A stretch of DNA of 64,000 nucleotides from Paenibacillus hamazuiensis. Lineage in GTDB: Bacteria; Bacillota; Bacilli; Paenibacillales; NBRC-103111. The stretch lies in assembly GCF_023276405.1 (NCBI RefSeq), contig NZ_JALRMO010000001.1, forward strand, positions 5,298,501-5,362,500, read 5' to 3'. Positions 1-8,678 of this stretch are shown in pieces. The notes below the pieces were generated by a model. The model made no database searches and was not told the DNA's origin. It saw only the letters and a list, made by a program, of their open reading frames with translations. Each line of letters starts with the position of its first letter. Positions within the stretch are counted from its first letter, which is position 1. The translations under genes were made by a program, and so were the position numbers.

Positions 1-850
1 TCTCGGAAGCGGCGGATTGAATATAAAATACTTCGAATTTTTTGCTGCCCTCTTCGTAATAAAACAAACCGGATGCGTCTTTGAATTTATCCAAAGGCAG
101 CGCGGCCGGCAACGGAGCGTCGGTATTGGCCAGCAGCACTTCGTTGTTTTTGTTCATGACCATGACCAGGCCGCTTGTAAACAGCTGGACGTTTTCCATC
201 GATTTGATCAGGCGCGACCGGTCCACCAGGATCACGTTGGTTGCGACGGTCTGGTCGGACGTGCGGCCCGGGTAGCTGCTCACGTAAGCAATCGCCTTCC
301 TCGGCTTCCCTTCCTCATCGAGGCGAACGATGGGCATAAATCCGCGAAGCTCGCGCTGTCTCATCAGCCCTTTCCACTGTTCAAATGTAAGCGCTTTATA
401 ATCAACGAGCAGCTTATAAGCCAAATCGCTGTCTCTTCGAGTACCCGGCAGCAGCACAGCGTCTTGGGAACCGATGTACATATAAAAATCGTCGATCGAA
501 GGATACGCGGATTTGTAAACCTTCATATCCTGCGTTACCTGGTATTGGTCGTAAGGCAGTTCGTTGGGATAGGAATCATATTTATTGGAATAGAGCATGT
601 CCTGTACTTTCAAATTCCAGGTCAGCTCGAAATTCAGCCGCTCCATGTTGCGGAATTGATTATCCATGTCCTCCTTCACCTGCTTCAGCAAGGAGCTGTT
701 GGCTTGATGGATTTCGCTCTCGAGCGTTTTGCTCGACTCGTAGTACACGACAACGTTGATGACGATCGGCAGCAGCAGGACGACGATATAAGAGAAAAGC
801 CATTTGAGCACGATACTCCGACGCTTCGGCCAAATACGCTCCAAAAACAT
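1..850 (-). CDS. Membrane-anchored sensor protein, N-terminal part (truncated by window edge)
   Basis: The reading frame opens at an ATG at 850 and stays open to the left edge, so only the first 283 residues are seen. A basic start (MFLERIWPKRRS) is followed by a hydrophobic helix (about residues 15-35, FSYIVVLLLPIVINVVV) and then a long extracytoplasmic region with no second membrane helix yet. This is the usual N-terminus of Paenibacillus Cache-type sensors, either AraC-family membrane regulators or YesM-like histidine kinases. Which of the two it is depends on the missing C-terminus. A GGAGGG-like ribosome site lies just upstream of the ATG. No upstream partner gene is visible on this strand. 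Confidence 0.7.
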   Translation of the reverse strand, partial: MFLERIWPKRRSIVLKWLFSYIVVLLLPIVINVVVYYESSKTLESEIHQANSSLLKQVKEDMDNQFRNMERLNFELTWNLKVQDMLYSNKYDSYPNELPYDQYQVTQDMKVYKSAYPSIDDFYMYIGSQDAVLLPGTRRDSDLAYKLLVDYKALTFEQWKGLMRQRELRGFMPIVRLDEEGKPRKAIAYVSSYPGRTSDQTVATNVILVDRSRLIKSMENVQLFTSGLVMVMNKNNEVLLANTDAPLPAALPLDKFKDASGLFYYEEGSKKFEVFYIQSAASE

Positions 851-1007
851 GACAATCCCTCCTCCAGCGACGGGACTTGCGAACTGCGGCAACCCGGCCG
901 CAACTTCCAGCGGCCGGAATTAACGCCCAAGTGCCGAATTCATGCCTTCCTGGCTCTAATTTTACCCGTTCTTTTTAAAGGAGTACATAACTATTTTTAT
1001 GCAAAAA

Positions 1008-1502
1008 TCAGATCTTCCGGACCGCCTCTTCCAGCCTGCCGATCAGCTGCTTTACTTCGGAAACCGTATTCCCGTAGTAAGGCCGGTAATCCAAACCTTC
1101 GATAAAACGAAGAAACTGCCGGCCGGCCTGCAATATTTCCCGGCGGTACTCATCCGCGGCAATCTCGGCTTCGAACAATTCCCGCGGCTCTCTGTCCGGC
1201 CTTTCCTCCAGTTCCGTCAACCTGACGAAATCTCCGTCATGCCGCACGCGAAACGAAAACGCCCTGCACTCGGGGTCCCCGCAGCCGCAGCAAAAAAACG
1301 GCATCTTCCGCCATTCCTCGGGGCTGGCCCACCTGTTGCTGTCCGTATCCTCCAGCCCGCTCAGCAAAAGCGCCGGCAGCCCGACATCGACGCATAAAGG
1401 TTCCTCTATCAAAACAGCTCCATCCGCCTCCATCTTCACATCGGCATGGATGATTTGCAGCCCGTGATCAAACGACCAATTCGTACAGCTTAATATAAAC
1501 AT
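1008..1502 (-). CDS. Conserved-looking hypothetical protein with Cys cluster
   Basis: 164 residues starting at MFILSCTNWSF. An upstream in-frame extension to 1685 exists, but the ATG at 1502 has a GGAGGG ribosome site five bases before it, so this start is preferred. The middle holds a dense Cys cluster (FFCCGCGDPECRAF), which suggests a bound metal; the C-terminal third is a charged helix. I do not recognise a family. It is transcribed away from the downstream spore gene and looks monocistronic. The function is unknown. Confidence 0.6.
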   Translation of the reverse strand: MFILSCTNWSFDHGLQIIHADVKMEADGAVLIEEPLCVDVGLPALLLSGLEDTDSNRWASPEEWRKMPFFCCGCGDPECRAFSFRVRHDGDFVRLTELEERPDREPRELFEAEIAADEYRREILQAGRQFLRFIEGLDYRPYYGNTVSEVKQLIGRLEEAVRKI

Positions 1503-1656
1503 AGCGCCCTCCGGTATATGAAAAATTCGATGATTTATTATAACATGGGCGGCGTTTCGCGACACGAAAGATCCAGGATAAAATTCCCAGACGCTCCTAT
1601 GCGTATAATCTTTGTTTTGGCACATACTACCTAACGTAACGAAGGAGGTGATAACA

Positions 1657-1884
1657 ATGGGAGCAGGACAATCTCGCAGCAGCAACCAACTGGTTGTGCC
1701 TCAAGCTAATCAGGCGCTGGATCAACTGAAATATGAAGTGGCTCAGGAGCTGGGCATTCAAATTCCTCAAGACGGCTACTACGGCTACATGGCTACTCGC
1801 GACACCGGCGCAATCGGTGGTCATATCACCCGCCGTCTCGTACAAATCGCCGAGCAGCAACTCGCCGGCAAATTCGCAAGATAA
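1657..1884 (+). CDS. Small acid-soluble spore protein, alpha/beta type
   Basis: 75 residues, the usual size of alpha/beta SASPs, which coat and protect DNA in the dormant spore and are cut by the Gpr protease at germination. Recognisable family segments are NQLVVPQANQALDQLKYEVAQ, the central LGIQIPQDGYYGY and the C-terminal GGHITRRLVQIAEQQL. The germination protease cleavage region (family E-[IF]-A near the first helix) appears here as YEVAQELG. The start at 1657 follows a strong GAAGGAGGTGA site. CATACTA at 1623-1629 resembles a sigma-G -10 element, but the possible -35 (CGTATA at 1602) is only 15 bases away, so the promoter is uncertain. Confidence 0.95.
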   Translation: MGAGQSRSSNQLVVPQANQALDQLKYEVAQELGIQIPQDGYYGYMATRDTGAIGGHITRRLVQIAEQQLAGKFAR

Positions 1885-1908
1885 ATCGATTCATCATACT
1901 TAACCGAA

Positions 1909-1936
1909 GACGGCCCTCCACCAGGACCGTCTTTTT
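1909..1936 (+). terminator. Rho-independent terminator of the SASP gene
   Basis: GACGGCCCT pairs with AGGACCGTC (one mismatch) across a 5-base loop, followed by a run of T. It lies 25 bases after the SASP stop codon. Confidence 0.8.
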
Positions 1937-2028
1937 CGCGTTCATTCGGAAAAATTCCACCGACCGCCTAAATTTGGTATGATTGGAAAAGGATATTGCT
2001 GCATATTTATTTCAGGAGATGAGCGGAA

Positions 2029-2640
2029 ATGGGATGGTCCGAACTGCGATTGCTGCCGAGCGAATATAATGATGCCGTGAAGCAAATCGACCAGAAGCTG
2101 CTCGAGCTTATCGTCGAGCGCAAAACCCTCGCCGGGGGCAAAAGGTTTTCTCCGCCGAAAGAACTGATCCGGCAATGGGCGGAAACTTATGAAATACCCG
2201 TTCCCCAAATCAATTGGCTGCTGCACCGCTTGAACGAAGGGGACGCGCCCGTCTTTTCCGATGGCCCCGGGGAGCTGCTTAACGTCATTTCGATCATGAA
2301 AAAAACGACCGTCGACGGGTTCGAATATGTGCTGACCCATTCGATGCAGCACGAAAACGGGAGCATGGTGCATCTCGACATCAGGCAAATCCGGCAGGAC
2401 GCCAGAGTCCATGTACGGCCGCACCTCCACCTTGAAATCACCGGCGCCGAGCCATACAATGTGCACAGACACGGTTCCCATGGCGGAGGCGGACAAGCCC
2501 ACCTGAATTTTTTCGTAACCCCGCGTTTGCCGGAAGACGTCTCGGAGCTGGTCTTCTCTTTAATTCCTTTTGCAATGCCGATGGACACCGCCCCTAAAGA
2601 AGTCATTTTGGATAAGGAAGTTCGTTTTGGAGATGAGTGA
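2029..2640 (+). CDS. Hypothetical protein, 203 aa
   Basis: Starts at an ATG with CAGGAGATGA upstream. The N-terminal helix (AVKQIDQKLLELIVERKTLAG) resembles the first helix of chorismate-mutase-type domains, but the rest does not follow that fold: a helical middle (residues 45-75) and then a beta-rich half with a run of His and Gly (HRHGSHGGGGQAHLNFFV). I do not recognise the family and assign no function. It is single, flanked by terminators on both sides. Confidence 0.65.
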   Translation: MGWSELRLLPSEYNDAVKQIDQKLLELIVERKTLAGGKRFSPPKELIRQWAETYEIPVPQINWLLHRLNEGDAPVFSDGPGELLNVISIMKKTTVDGFEYVLTHSMQHENGSMVHLDIRQIRQDARVHVRPHLHLEITGAEPYNVHRHGSHGGGGQAHLNFFVTPRLPEDVSELVFSLIPFAMPMDTAPKEVILDKEVRFGDE

Positions 2641-2654
2641 CCTCCTGCGAAAAC

Positions 2655-2684
2655 AACAGGCTGCCGGCAACCGGCAGCCTGTTT
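2655..2684. terminator. Terminator between convergent genes
   Basis: A perfect 13-bp inverted repeat (AACAGGCTGCCGG / CCGGCAGCCTGTT) with a 3-base loop lies between two convergent genes. The T-run is short, so it may act in both directions. Confidence 0.75.
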
Positions 2685-2734
2685 GCATAATATTTGGTTA
2701 GAGCTTCGCATCAACCGGCTATAATCCGTACCGC

Positions 2735-3121
2735 TTACTCGTCCAAAACGTCCGCGTTCAGCTCCACGACATTCCGGTCCGGGTCAAGCACGTAAATTTG
2801 CGGAAATCCCGCCTTCGCATGAGGCCTCGCTTCGTATGGAACCCCGCACCGATCGAGCCACTCCCGCGTTTTTTTGTAGCTTGAAACACGCAGCGCCAGA
2901 TGACCGTCCCGCGTATCGATGCCGCCATGACGCTGCGTTTCGCCCCGGTGCACGATCAAGTGCAGCTGCTGTCCGTCCCCAATGCCGAACCAGGCGCCCG
3001 CAAAATCAAACGGCGGCCTTTCGATTTCCTTTAAACACAGCACTTCCCGGTAAAAGCGTTTGGCGGCGTCCAGATCCTGTACAATAATGCTCACATGATG
3101 CAGCATCGTATATTCAATCAT
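2735..3121 (-). CDS. VOC/glyoxalase-superfamily protein
   Basis: 128 residues with the vicinal-oxygen-chelate layout: LHHVSIIVQDLDAAKRFY at the start, a first metal-ligand-type His, a second strand with HLIVH and HLALRV, and the C-terminal FQIYVLDPDRNVVELN-like segment (here PQIYVLDPDRNVVEL). The ligands H, H and E of the family are all present, so it is probably a metal enzyme (glyoxalase, dioxygenase or thiol transferase); the substrate is unknown. Starts at 3121 and 3130 are both possible. 3121 is chosen for better spacing from GAGGGG. Confidence 0.85.
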   Translation of the reverse strand: MIEYTMLHHVSIIVQDLDAAKRFYREVLCLKEIERPPFDFAGAWFGIGDGQQLHLIVHRGETQRHGGIDTRDGHLALRVSSYKKTREWLDRCGVPYEARPHAKAGFPQIYVLDPDRNVVELNADVLDE

Positions 3122-3149
3122 CGGCTCCATCCCCTCTTCGATCGCTAGC

Positions 3150-3371
3150 TTAACTATACGGGACGAAGCTTTCCTTTTGCAACTGAAGGACGGTCGCGAG
3201 CGGGATACCGGTGTTCCGGTGAACGTCAAGCACCGTGCTTTTCGGATTGCGTTTCAAATATTCCCGCATCTCGCGGTACATGCTTGCCTGTTTGGAATGG
3301 CACTCGGTGCAGTACGGCTCCTTCTGCCGAATAAACAATTTCCCGCAATGTTTGCAGTTGGCCAGCGACAT
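3150..3371 (-). CDS. YvyF-like small zinc-ribbon/HTH protein
   Basis: 73 residues. The N-terminus MSLANCKHCGKLF plus YCTECH forms a four-Cys zinc ribbon, followed by a helical half (EYLKRNPKSTVLDVHRNTG) resembling a small helix-turn-helix. This is the architecture of the flagellar-region protein YvyF (TIGR03826). The ATG at 3371 has a GAGG site six bases upstream; the upstream ATG at 3383 has none. It is not next to flagellar genes here, unlike the usual yvyF-flgM position, although a chemoreceptor lies divergently beside it. Confidence 0.7.
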   Translation of the reverse strand: MSLANCKHCGKLFIRQKEPYCTECHSKQASMYREMREYLKRNPKSTVLDVHRNTGIPLATVLQLQKESFVPYS

Positions 3372-3472
3372 CCAATCCCTCATTCCGACAACAATTTACT
3401 TTCATTATAAGTCACAGATGTGCACGGACGATAGCACTAAAGGTACTAGTACAAAAGGCTGTATAAAAGCTA

Positions 3473-3501
3473 TAGACCGTTTTGAATCCCAGTGATATAA
3501 T
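3473..3501 (+). promoter_or_regulatory. Sigma-A promoter of the chemoreceptor gene
   Basis: TAGACC at 3473, 17 bases, then a perfect TATAAT at 3496, 43 bases before the start codon. Confidence 0.65.
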
Positions 3502-3543
3502 GCAACTAAACTACCAACGAATGTCATTTGAAGGAGGATTTTG

Positions 3544-4794
3544 ATGAGTTCTTTGTCGTTTAAAAGAAAGCTGCAGCTCGGCTGCTATATCCTGGTGGCC
3601 GTCTATTCGGCAGCGCTCTTGTTCTGGATCATCTCAAGCGGAAGCAACGTCACGATCGGCATTATTCTGGTTGCAGCGCTTCTGGCGCTAAGTTATCCCT
3701 TTGTAAACTGGCTGGAAAAAACGCTCACCGAGCCCGTTGCAGATTTGACCAGAGCGGCCCTTTCGATTTCCAAAGGAGATTTCTCGCAAAAAATCCTCAT
3801 CACATCGGATGATTCATTGGGTGAGCTTGGTAACGCTTTCAACAAAATGATCGACAAACTTCGCGAAATTTTGAGCAATACGGGCAATATGACCAAACAC
3901 GTTTCGGACTCCAGCCGCGATATTTATTCGAAAAACGAAGGCCTGCAAAACGTGCTTGAGCAGGTCAACGTATCGGCTGGGGAACTCGCTGCCGGCGCCA
4001 ATCAGATTTCCGAGGAAATCTCCAATATTTCCGCCGCTACGAAAGAAATCGAAAACAAGGTCACTTCCTACACTCATTCCACCAAAGAAATGAACTCCAA
4101 GTCGGAGCAAATGATTTCGCTGGTGGAAAAAGGAATGAAGGCCGTCGAAATCCAAAGCGAAGGAACCCGCCGCAACGTCGAAGCGACCGCCAACGTATCG
4201 AAGACGATCGATTTGCTCGCCCAGCAGGCGGATGGCATCTCGAAAATTACCCGCTCGATTTCCGACATTGCGGAGCAAACGAACCTGCTCTCGCTTAACG
4301 CTTCGATCGAAGCGGCCCGTGCCGGCGAGCACGGCAAGGGATTCGCCGTCGTCGCCCAGCAGGTCCGCAAGCTGGCCGAAGAATCGACGGTATCCACGAA
4401 GGAAGTATTTAACCTGGTCCGCACCATTGAGGAAGGGATTCGCCAGGCGCTCACGCATATCGCGGAAAACGAGGAAGTCGTCCGCTCCCAGGCTCAGCTC
4501 ATCGAAGAGACGGAGAAGGTGTTTGCGGATATTGTAAACAGCGTCAAGTTCATATCCGAACAAATCGCCGCTTTCGCCAGCGAAAGCGATCAAATGCTGG
4601 CAAGCGCGCAGCAAATCTCCCAGACGATGGAGAACATCTCGGCCATCACGGAACAATCTGCGGCGGGCACCGAGGAGGTTTCCGCGTCGATGAACGAGCA
4701 AATCTCCGCCGTTAAGGCGATTGTCGCCCAGTCGGAAGAGATGATGAAGCGAGTCAGCGAGCTGCAGCAATCGATAGCCATATTTAAAATTTGA
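3544..4794 (+). CDS. Methyl-accepting chemotaxis protein without extracellular sensor domain
   Basis: 416 residues. Two closely spaced membrane helices (about residues 12-32 and 36-56) leave almost nothing outside the cell. A HAMP segment ([18 protein letters not shown]) and the full signalling domain follow, including the conserved hairpin tip ([20 protein letters not shown]). Signals must be sensed in the membrane, in the cytoplasm or through a partner. The start is the ATG at 3544, placed 7-8 bases after GAAGGAGG; a TTG one codon earlier is less likely. It is monocistronic, followed by a dispersed intergenic repeat. Confidence 0.92.
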   Translation: MSSLSFKRKLQLGCYILVAVYSAALLFWIISSGSNVTIGIILVAALLALSYPFVNWLEKTLTEPVADLTRAALSISKGDFSQKILITSDDSLGELGNAFNKMIDKLREILSNTGNMTKHVSDSSRDIYSKNEGLQNVLEQVNVSAGELAAGANQISEEISNISAATKEIENKVTSYTHSTKEMNSKSEQMISLVEKGMKAVEIQSEGTRRNVEATANVSKTIDLLAQQADGISKITRSISDIAEQTNLLSLNASIEAARAGEHGKGFAVVAQQVRKLAEESTVSTKEVFNLVRTIEEGIRQALTHIAENEEVVRSQAQLIEETEKVFADIVNSVKFISEQIAAFASESDQMLASAQQISQTMENISAITEQSAAGTEEVSASMNEQISAVKAIVAQSEEMMKRVSELQQSIAIFKI

Positions 4795-4805
4795 TTCCGC
4801 CCCCA

Positions 4806-4945
4806 TCCCCTAAATCCCCCTTGAAGGGGGACCCCAGGCTTCCGAAGCCGGCTTTGCTCCGCAAAGCCCTTAAGGCGCTCGGGCGCCCTGGACCCGCCTG
4901 GTTTGCGGGGCTGCTCGCTGCTAGTTCGCGTTTGTCCGGCATGGA
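4806..4945 (+). repeat. Dispersed intergenic repeat, copy 1
   Basis: Begins CCCCTAAATCCCCCTT and carries a chain of small hairpins: CCCCCTT-GAAGGGGG, GGCTTTGC-TCC-GCAAAGCC and GGCGCTCGGGCGCC. It ends with GCTCGCTGCTAGTTCGCG and TTTGTCCGGCATGGAT, after which homology stops, so only the left arm of the terminal hairpin is present. Close copies lie at 32431 and 45412. Confidence 0.85.
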
Positions 4946-4992
4946 TGAGCGACTTTGACCCAGGAGTATCCGACACGGTCGAAATTGCAATA

Positions 4993-5028
4993 AAGGGACG
5001 AAGGACTCGTGAGAGTCTTTCGTCCCTT
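4993..5028 (-). terminator. Terminator of the oligopeptidase gene
   Basis: AAGGGACGAAGGACT pairs with AGTCTTTCGTCCCTT, 13 bases past the stop codon of the minus-strand gene. On that strand TTTATT follows. Confidence 0.8.
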
Positions 5029-5040
5029 CTTGTGGAGGGA

Positions 5041-6831
5041 CTATTCCGTAAGCTGCAAAAATTCCGTGACGTCGGCGACGGTCATATCCATCGCCTGCTG
5101 CCAGAAATCGGGCTTGCGCAGATCGGCGCCGAGATGTTTCATCGCGAGGTCTTCGACCGTCATGCTGCCGGTGTCGCGCAGCAGGGCGACGTATTTGTCT
5201 TCGAACGCGGCGCCCTCCCGGAGCGCGGCGGCATAAATGCCGGCGCTGAACATGTAGCCGAACGTGTAAGGGAAGTTGTAAAACGGCACTTCCGTAATGT
5301 AAAAATGCAGCTTCGAAGCCCAGAAATGCGGGTGGTATTCGCCGAGAGCGTCGCAGTAGGCGGTCTTTTGCGCCTGCAGCATCAGTTCGTTCAGCTTGTC
5401 GACGCTGACGAGGCCTTTTTTCCGCTCCGCGTAGAAGGCCGTTTCAAAGATGAATCGCGCATGTATATTCATATAGAAGGCCACCGACCGCTGGATCTTG
5501 TCCTCCAGCAGCGTGATCCGCTCGGCCTCGTTCTCCGAATTTTTGACGGCGGCGTCCGAAACGACCATCTCGGCGAACGTCGAGGCCGTCTCTGCGACGT
5601 TCATGGCGTATTCTTGCGCCAGCGCCGGCAAATCGTTCATCACATGCTGATGGTAACCGTGACCGAGCTCGTGAGCCAGCGTCGATACGTTCGACGCCGT
5701 GCCGGCGTACGTCATAAAGATCCGCGTCTCGCGCGCGGCCGGGAACGACGTGCAGAAGCCGCCGGGCCGCTTGCCCGGACGATCCTCGGCTTCGATCCAG
5801 CGGCGCTCGAACGCCATCTCGGCGAATTCCGCCAGCTTCGGACTGAAGCGATGGAACTGGTCCACGATGAGCCGGGCGCCTTCATCGTAAGAGTAAATCT
5901 TGCCGCCTTCGCCCACCGGCGCGTCTACATCGTGCCAGCTCAGCTTCTCCAAACCGAACAGCTTGGCTTTCCTTTGCAAATATTGGACGAACGGCCCTTT
6001 ATTCCGCTCGATCACGTCCCACATCGTCTGCAGCGTCTCCGCCGTCATTCGATTGATCGCCAGCGGTTCCTTATGGATCGATTCCCAGCCGCGATGTTTA
6101 TATAGCTGAAGCCGGAAGCCGCCCAAACGGTTGAGCGCATCAGCGCAATAATCCGCGTGCTCGCCCCACGCCGCTTCCCATTGCGCAAACAGCCGGCTCC
6201 GGAGCGCACGATCGGGGCTGTGCAGCTTATTGAATGCCTGGCCTGCCGACAAATCGACGGGTTTTCCGTTTTCCTCAAAAGAAATGCGATACTTGCTGAC
6301 GGTCGTGTTGTACAGCTCGCCCCAGCCGTGGTAACCGTCAACGGCGAGATCGCCGGCCAGCGATTCCAGCTCCGGAGACATCTTCTCCTTGGCCAGCTCG
6401 CGCCTTTCGCCCAGCGGAAAACCGACCGTCTTCAGATCCGGGTGCGACAGCAGCCTTTCCCAGAGATCATCGCCGATTTGGGTCAGCAGCCGGTCGAACC
6501 GGGTCAATGACGATTCGAACGCCGCGGCGATCGTTTTGATGCGACCGCCCAGAAGAACAGCTTGCTTATCTTGCTGATTTTGCGCGGCAAGGCAGGCCGC
6601 AAACGAGTCCGCTTCCCGCAGGCCGACCGAAATATGCTGCAACAATTCCACCAATGTCAATAAAACGTCCGTTTGGTCGGCGGATTGCGGCGGGCTAGCC
6701 TGCTGAAGCTTGCTTTGAAACTCCTCAATATCCCGGTCCAGCCGCTCCAAAAAAGCTGCGAAAGCCTGCGAACCGCTGCCTCCGGGAAAAATTCGATCCA
6801 AATCCCATGTCTGTTTAAGCGGATGCTGCAT
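5041..6831 (-). CDS. M3-family oligoendopeptidase F
   Basis: 596 residues, the normal length for PepF-type cytosolic zinc metallopeptidases that trim short peptides. The zinc motif HELGH sits in STLAHELGHGYHQHVM, with the third ligand Glu expected in the following helix (ETASTFAEMVV). The N-terminus TWDLDRIFPGGSGS is typical (W-D-L near the start). The RBS AAAGGAGG lies 9 bases before the ATG. Single gene with its own terminator. Confidence 0.95.
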   Translation of the reverse strand: MQHPLKQTWDLDRIFPGGSGSQAFAAFLERLDRDIEEFQSKLQQASPPQSADQTDVLLTLVELLQHISVGLREADSFAACLAAQNQQDKQAVLLGGRIKTIAAAFESSLTRFDRLLTQIGDDLWERLLSHPDLKTVGFPLGERRELAKEKMSPELESLAGDLAVDGYHGWGELYNTTVSKYRISFEENGKPVDLSAGQAFNKLHSPDRALRSRLFAQWEAAWGEHADYCADALNRLGGFRLQLYKHRGWESIHKEPLAINRMTAETLQTMWDVIERNKGPFVQYLQRKAKLFGLEKLSWHDVDAPVGEGGKIYSYDEGARLIVDQFHRFSPKLAEFAEMAFERRWIEAEDRPGKRPGGFCTSFPAARETRIFMTYAGTASNVSTLAHELGHGYHQHVMNDLPALAQEYAMNVAETASTFAEMVVSDAAVKNSENEAERITLLEDKIQRSVAFYMNIHARFIFETAFYAERKKGLVSVDKLNELMLQAQKTAYCDALGEYHPHFWASKLHFYITEVPFYNFPYTFGYMFSAGIYAAALREGAAFEDKYVALLRDTGSMTVEDLAMKHLGADLRKPDFWQQAMDMTVADVTEFLQLTE

Positions 6832-7075
6832 CGTTTACCGTCCTCCTTTATTTTCGCGCTGCCGCATGATAAACTATCGGGAAGCGCAGCTATCTTCATT
6901 AAAACATAAAGTTCATAAGGTAACAAAAATTTCCGTATATTTTAGTTGCTTCTATTTTATGAAATATGATTAAATAAGGACTATAGAACTATTCAATGTA
7001 CTTTCCGGACTAGATTTATTGAAATATCACACAGTTTGTGAGCTTTTGAAACAAAATAGCAAAGAGGCGATTCCG

Positions 7076-7225
7076 ATGAAACCATTAAACATTTCTCCTG
7101 AAACGGCCCTCAAGCTGGCTGAAGCGCTTAAGGTGCCAGTAGAGCATCTGATGCATATGCCGCAGCACATTTTGATGCAAAAATTGCTGGAAATTTCCAA
7201 ATCTGACACAGAGGACAAATCATGA
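7076..7225 (+). CDS. yycC: YycC-like small protein
   Basis: 49 residues. ISPETALKLAEALKVPVEHL and MHMPQHILMQKL match the small conserved Firmicute protein YycC, of unknown role. The start at 7076 has AGAGGCG upstream. The stop overlaps the next gene in an ATGA, so the two are translationally coupled. Confidence 0.75.
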   Translation: MKPLNISPETALKLAEALKVPVEHLMHMPQHILMQKLLEISKSDTEDKS

Positions 7226-7461
7226 TTCCGTTCGAAAACACATGGCCTTACGAGCTCATTCAAAACGACGTTTACGTGAGTGCCTGTCCTTTCTGCGATA
7301 AGGAAAATGTGCTGCTGCCGTTAAAGAAAAAAGACCTGCATACGATTCACGAAGGAGCAAAACGATGGCTTGTCCTTCCGTGCTGCCGAAACCGCTTGTT
7401 TGTCATCGATACGGACGGGGATTATTTATTGGCCAATCAGATCCTGCGAGGTTCCCGTTAG
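7222..7461 (+). CDS. Small Cys-motif protein, coupled to yycC
   Basis: 79 residues. CPFC near residue 22 and CC near residue 55 give four cysteines suited to a zinc ribbon (SACPFCDKENVLLPLKKKD ... VLPCCRNRLFVID). Its ATG overlaps the yycC stop by four bases, and the diguanylate cyclase starts 18 bases downstream, so the three probably form one operon. The function is unknown. Confidence 0.7.
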   Translation: MIPFENTWPYELIQNDVYVSACPFCDKENVLLPLKKKDLHTIHEGAKRWLVLPCCRNRLFVIDTDGDYLLANQILRGSR

Positions 7462-7479
7462 CATAGGAGGAGTTTTTCC

Positions 7480-8607
7480 GTGGGTGATCTTCTCATCCCG
7501 CTGTTCCATGCATGTACTCTCGTCACGCTAAACTACATCGCGCTGAAAATTCGCAACCGGATATTTATCGAATCCTGCGAATGGCTGGCCGTACCGCTCC
7601 TGACCGGCCTCGCATCCATCATCATGATGCTGCAGCCGGTGAGCGGAGGTTTCTTGCCTTCGGATCTTCGCTTCGCCCCGATCGTGATGGCCGGCCTTCG
7701 TTTCGGATGGGGCATGTCGCTGCTTTCGACGATGATTCCGGCTGTTTACAGCTTTTTCAAAGCGGATCCTTCTTACATGCAGCATCTGATACAAGATCTG
7801 CTGCTGCCGGCTATCATCAGTTCGTCTTTTCATCAGAAAGAGAATGATAACGGATACATTGCCATTCGTGTTTGGGACGGCATCAAAGTATGCGCCGTCC
7901 TGAGCGCCTCGCGCGTAGCTATCCTGTTTTACGAAACCCAGCAGCAAACGTTATCCGTCTACGGTGCTCATCTATACATGTTTCTGCTATCCGCCGCCGC
8001 CATCACCGTCCTCATCTACATGTTTAACGACGAGAACCGCAACTGGATGCTGCACCGGCAGCTCGAATTCCAGGCCAATCAGGACGGTCTGACCAAGCTT
8101 CCCAACATTCGCAGCTTTCTTGGCATCGCGAAAAACACACTCAAACGCCGAAAAATTTCCATTTTCATGATCGACATCGATAATTTCAAAAGCTTTAACG
8201 ATACTTACGGGCATCTCGTCGGCGACGAGCTGCTTCGTCATGTCGGCGAGCTGCTGCGCCTCTCGATAGAAGAGCAGGATTATGTCGCCCGGTACGGCGG
8301 CGAGGAATTCATCATCATGAGCCAAACGACGGACGAGGAGGAGCTGGCCGCGTATGCGCACAGCCTGTGCAGCAAAGTCGCCTCGACTCCTTTTACCGAT
8401 CCGAACGGGGAAATCGATGGAACGGACAAACCGAGCGTCACGATTTCCGTCGGCATTTCCGTAGCGACACGAACGAACGACGATCTGCAGCGCATCATTT
8501 CGGAAGCGGACGAGGCGCTGTACGTCTCCAAACGCACCGGTAAAAACAAATACTCGCTTTACTATTCCGACGCCTCTTTATTAAAGGTAAAAAATAACAA
8601 CGCTTAA
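7480..8607 (+). CDS. Diguanylate cyclase with LytS-type 5TM sensor
   Basis: 375 residues with a GTG start seven bases after AGGAGG. The first 185 residues hold six hydrophobic segments resembling the 5TMR-LYT sensor (RFAPIVMAGLRFGWGMSLLS). The C-terminal GGDEF domain has the active-site signature ARYGGEEF and an N-terminal DGLTKLPNIRSF linker, so it should make c-di-GMP. An RxxD inhibitory site is not obvious before GGEEF. Third gene of the yycC operon. Confidence 0.92.
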   Translation: MGDLLIPLFHACTLVTLNYIALKIRNRIFIESCEWLAVPLLTGLASIIMMLQPVSGGFLPSDLRFAPIVMAGLRFGWGMSLLSTMIPAVYSFFKADPSYMQHLIQDLLLPAIISSSFHQKENDNGYIAIRVWDGIKVCAVLSASRVAILFYETQQQTLSVYGAHLYMFLLSAAAITVLIYMFNDENRNWMLHRQLEFQANQDGLTKLPNIRSFLGIAKNTLKRRKISIFMIDIDNFKSFNDTYGHLVGDELLRHVGELLRLSIEEQDYVARYGGEEFIIMSQTTDEEELAAYAHSLCSKVASTPFTDPNGEIDGTDKPSVTISVGISVATRTNDDLQRIISEADEALYVSKRTGKNKYSLYYSDASLLKVKNNNA

Positions 8608-8656
8608 AGCGTACGGAGCCGGTTCCAAACGGAACGGCCTTCAGCTTTAAGCGTTG
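8598..8656. terminator. Terminator shared by convergent genes
   Basis: CAACGCTTAAAGC and GCTTTAAGCGTTG form a 13-bp stem that spans the cyclase stop codon. The better T-run is on the minus strand, so it also serves the gene at 8679. Confidence 0.7.
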
Positions 8657-8678
8657 CTTCGTTTGCGCTTTCACCCTA

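Noticed and set aside
17..1105. 362-codon plus-strand ORF at the left edge
   Set aside because: Antisense to the truncated membrane sensor, which has a proper start, TM helix and RBS.
2029..2640. Chorismate mutase
   Set aside because: Only one helix resembles the family; catalytic residues and overall length do not fit.
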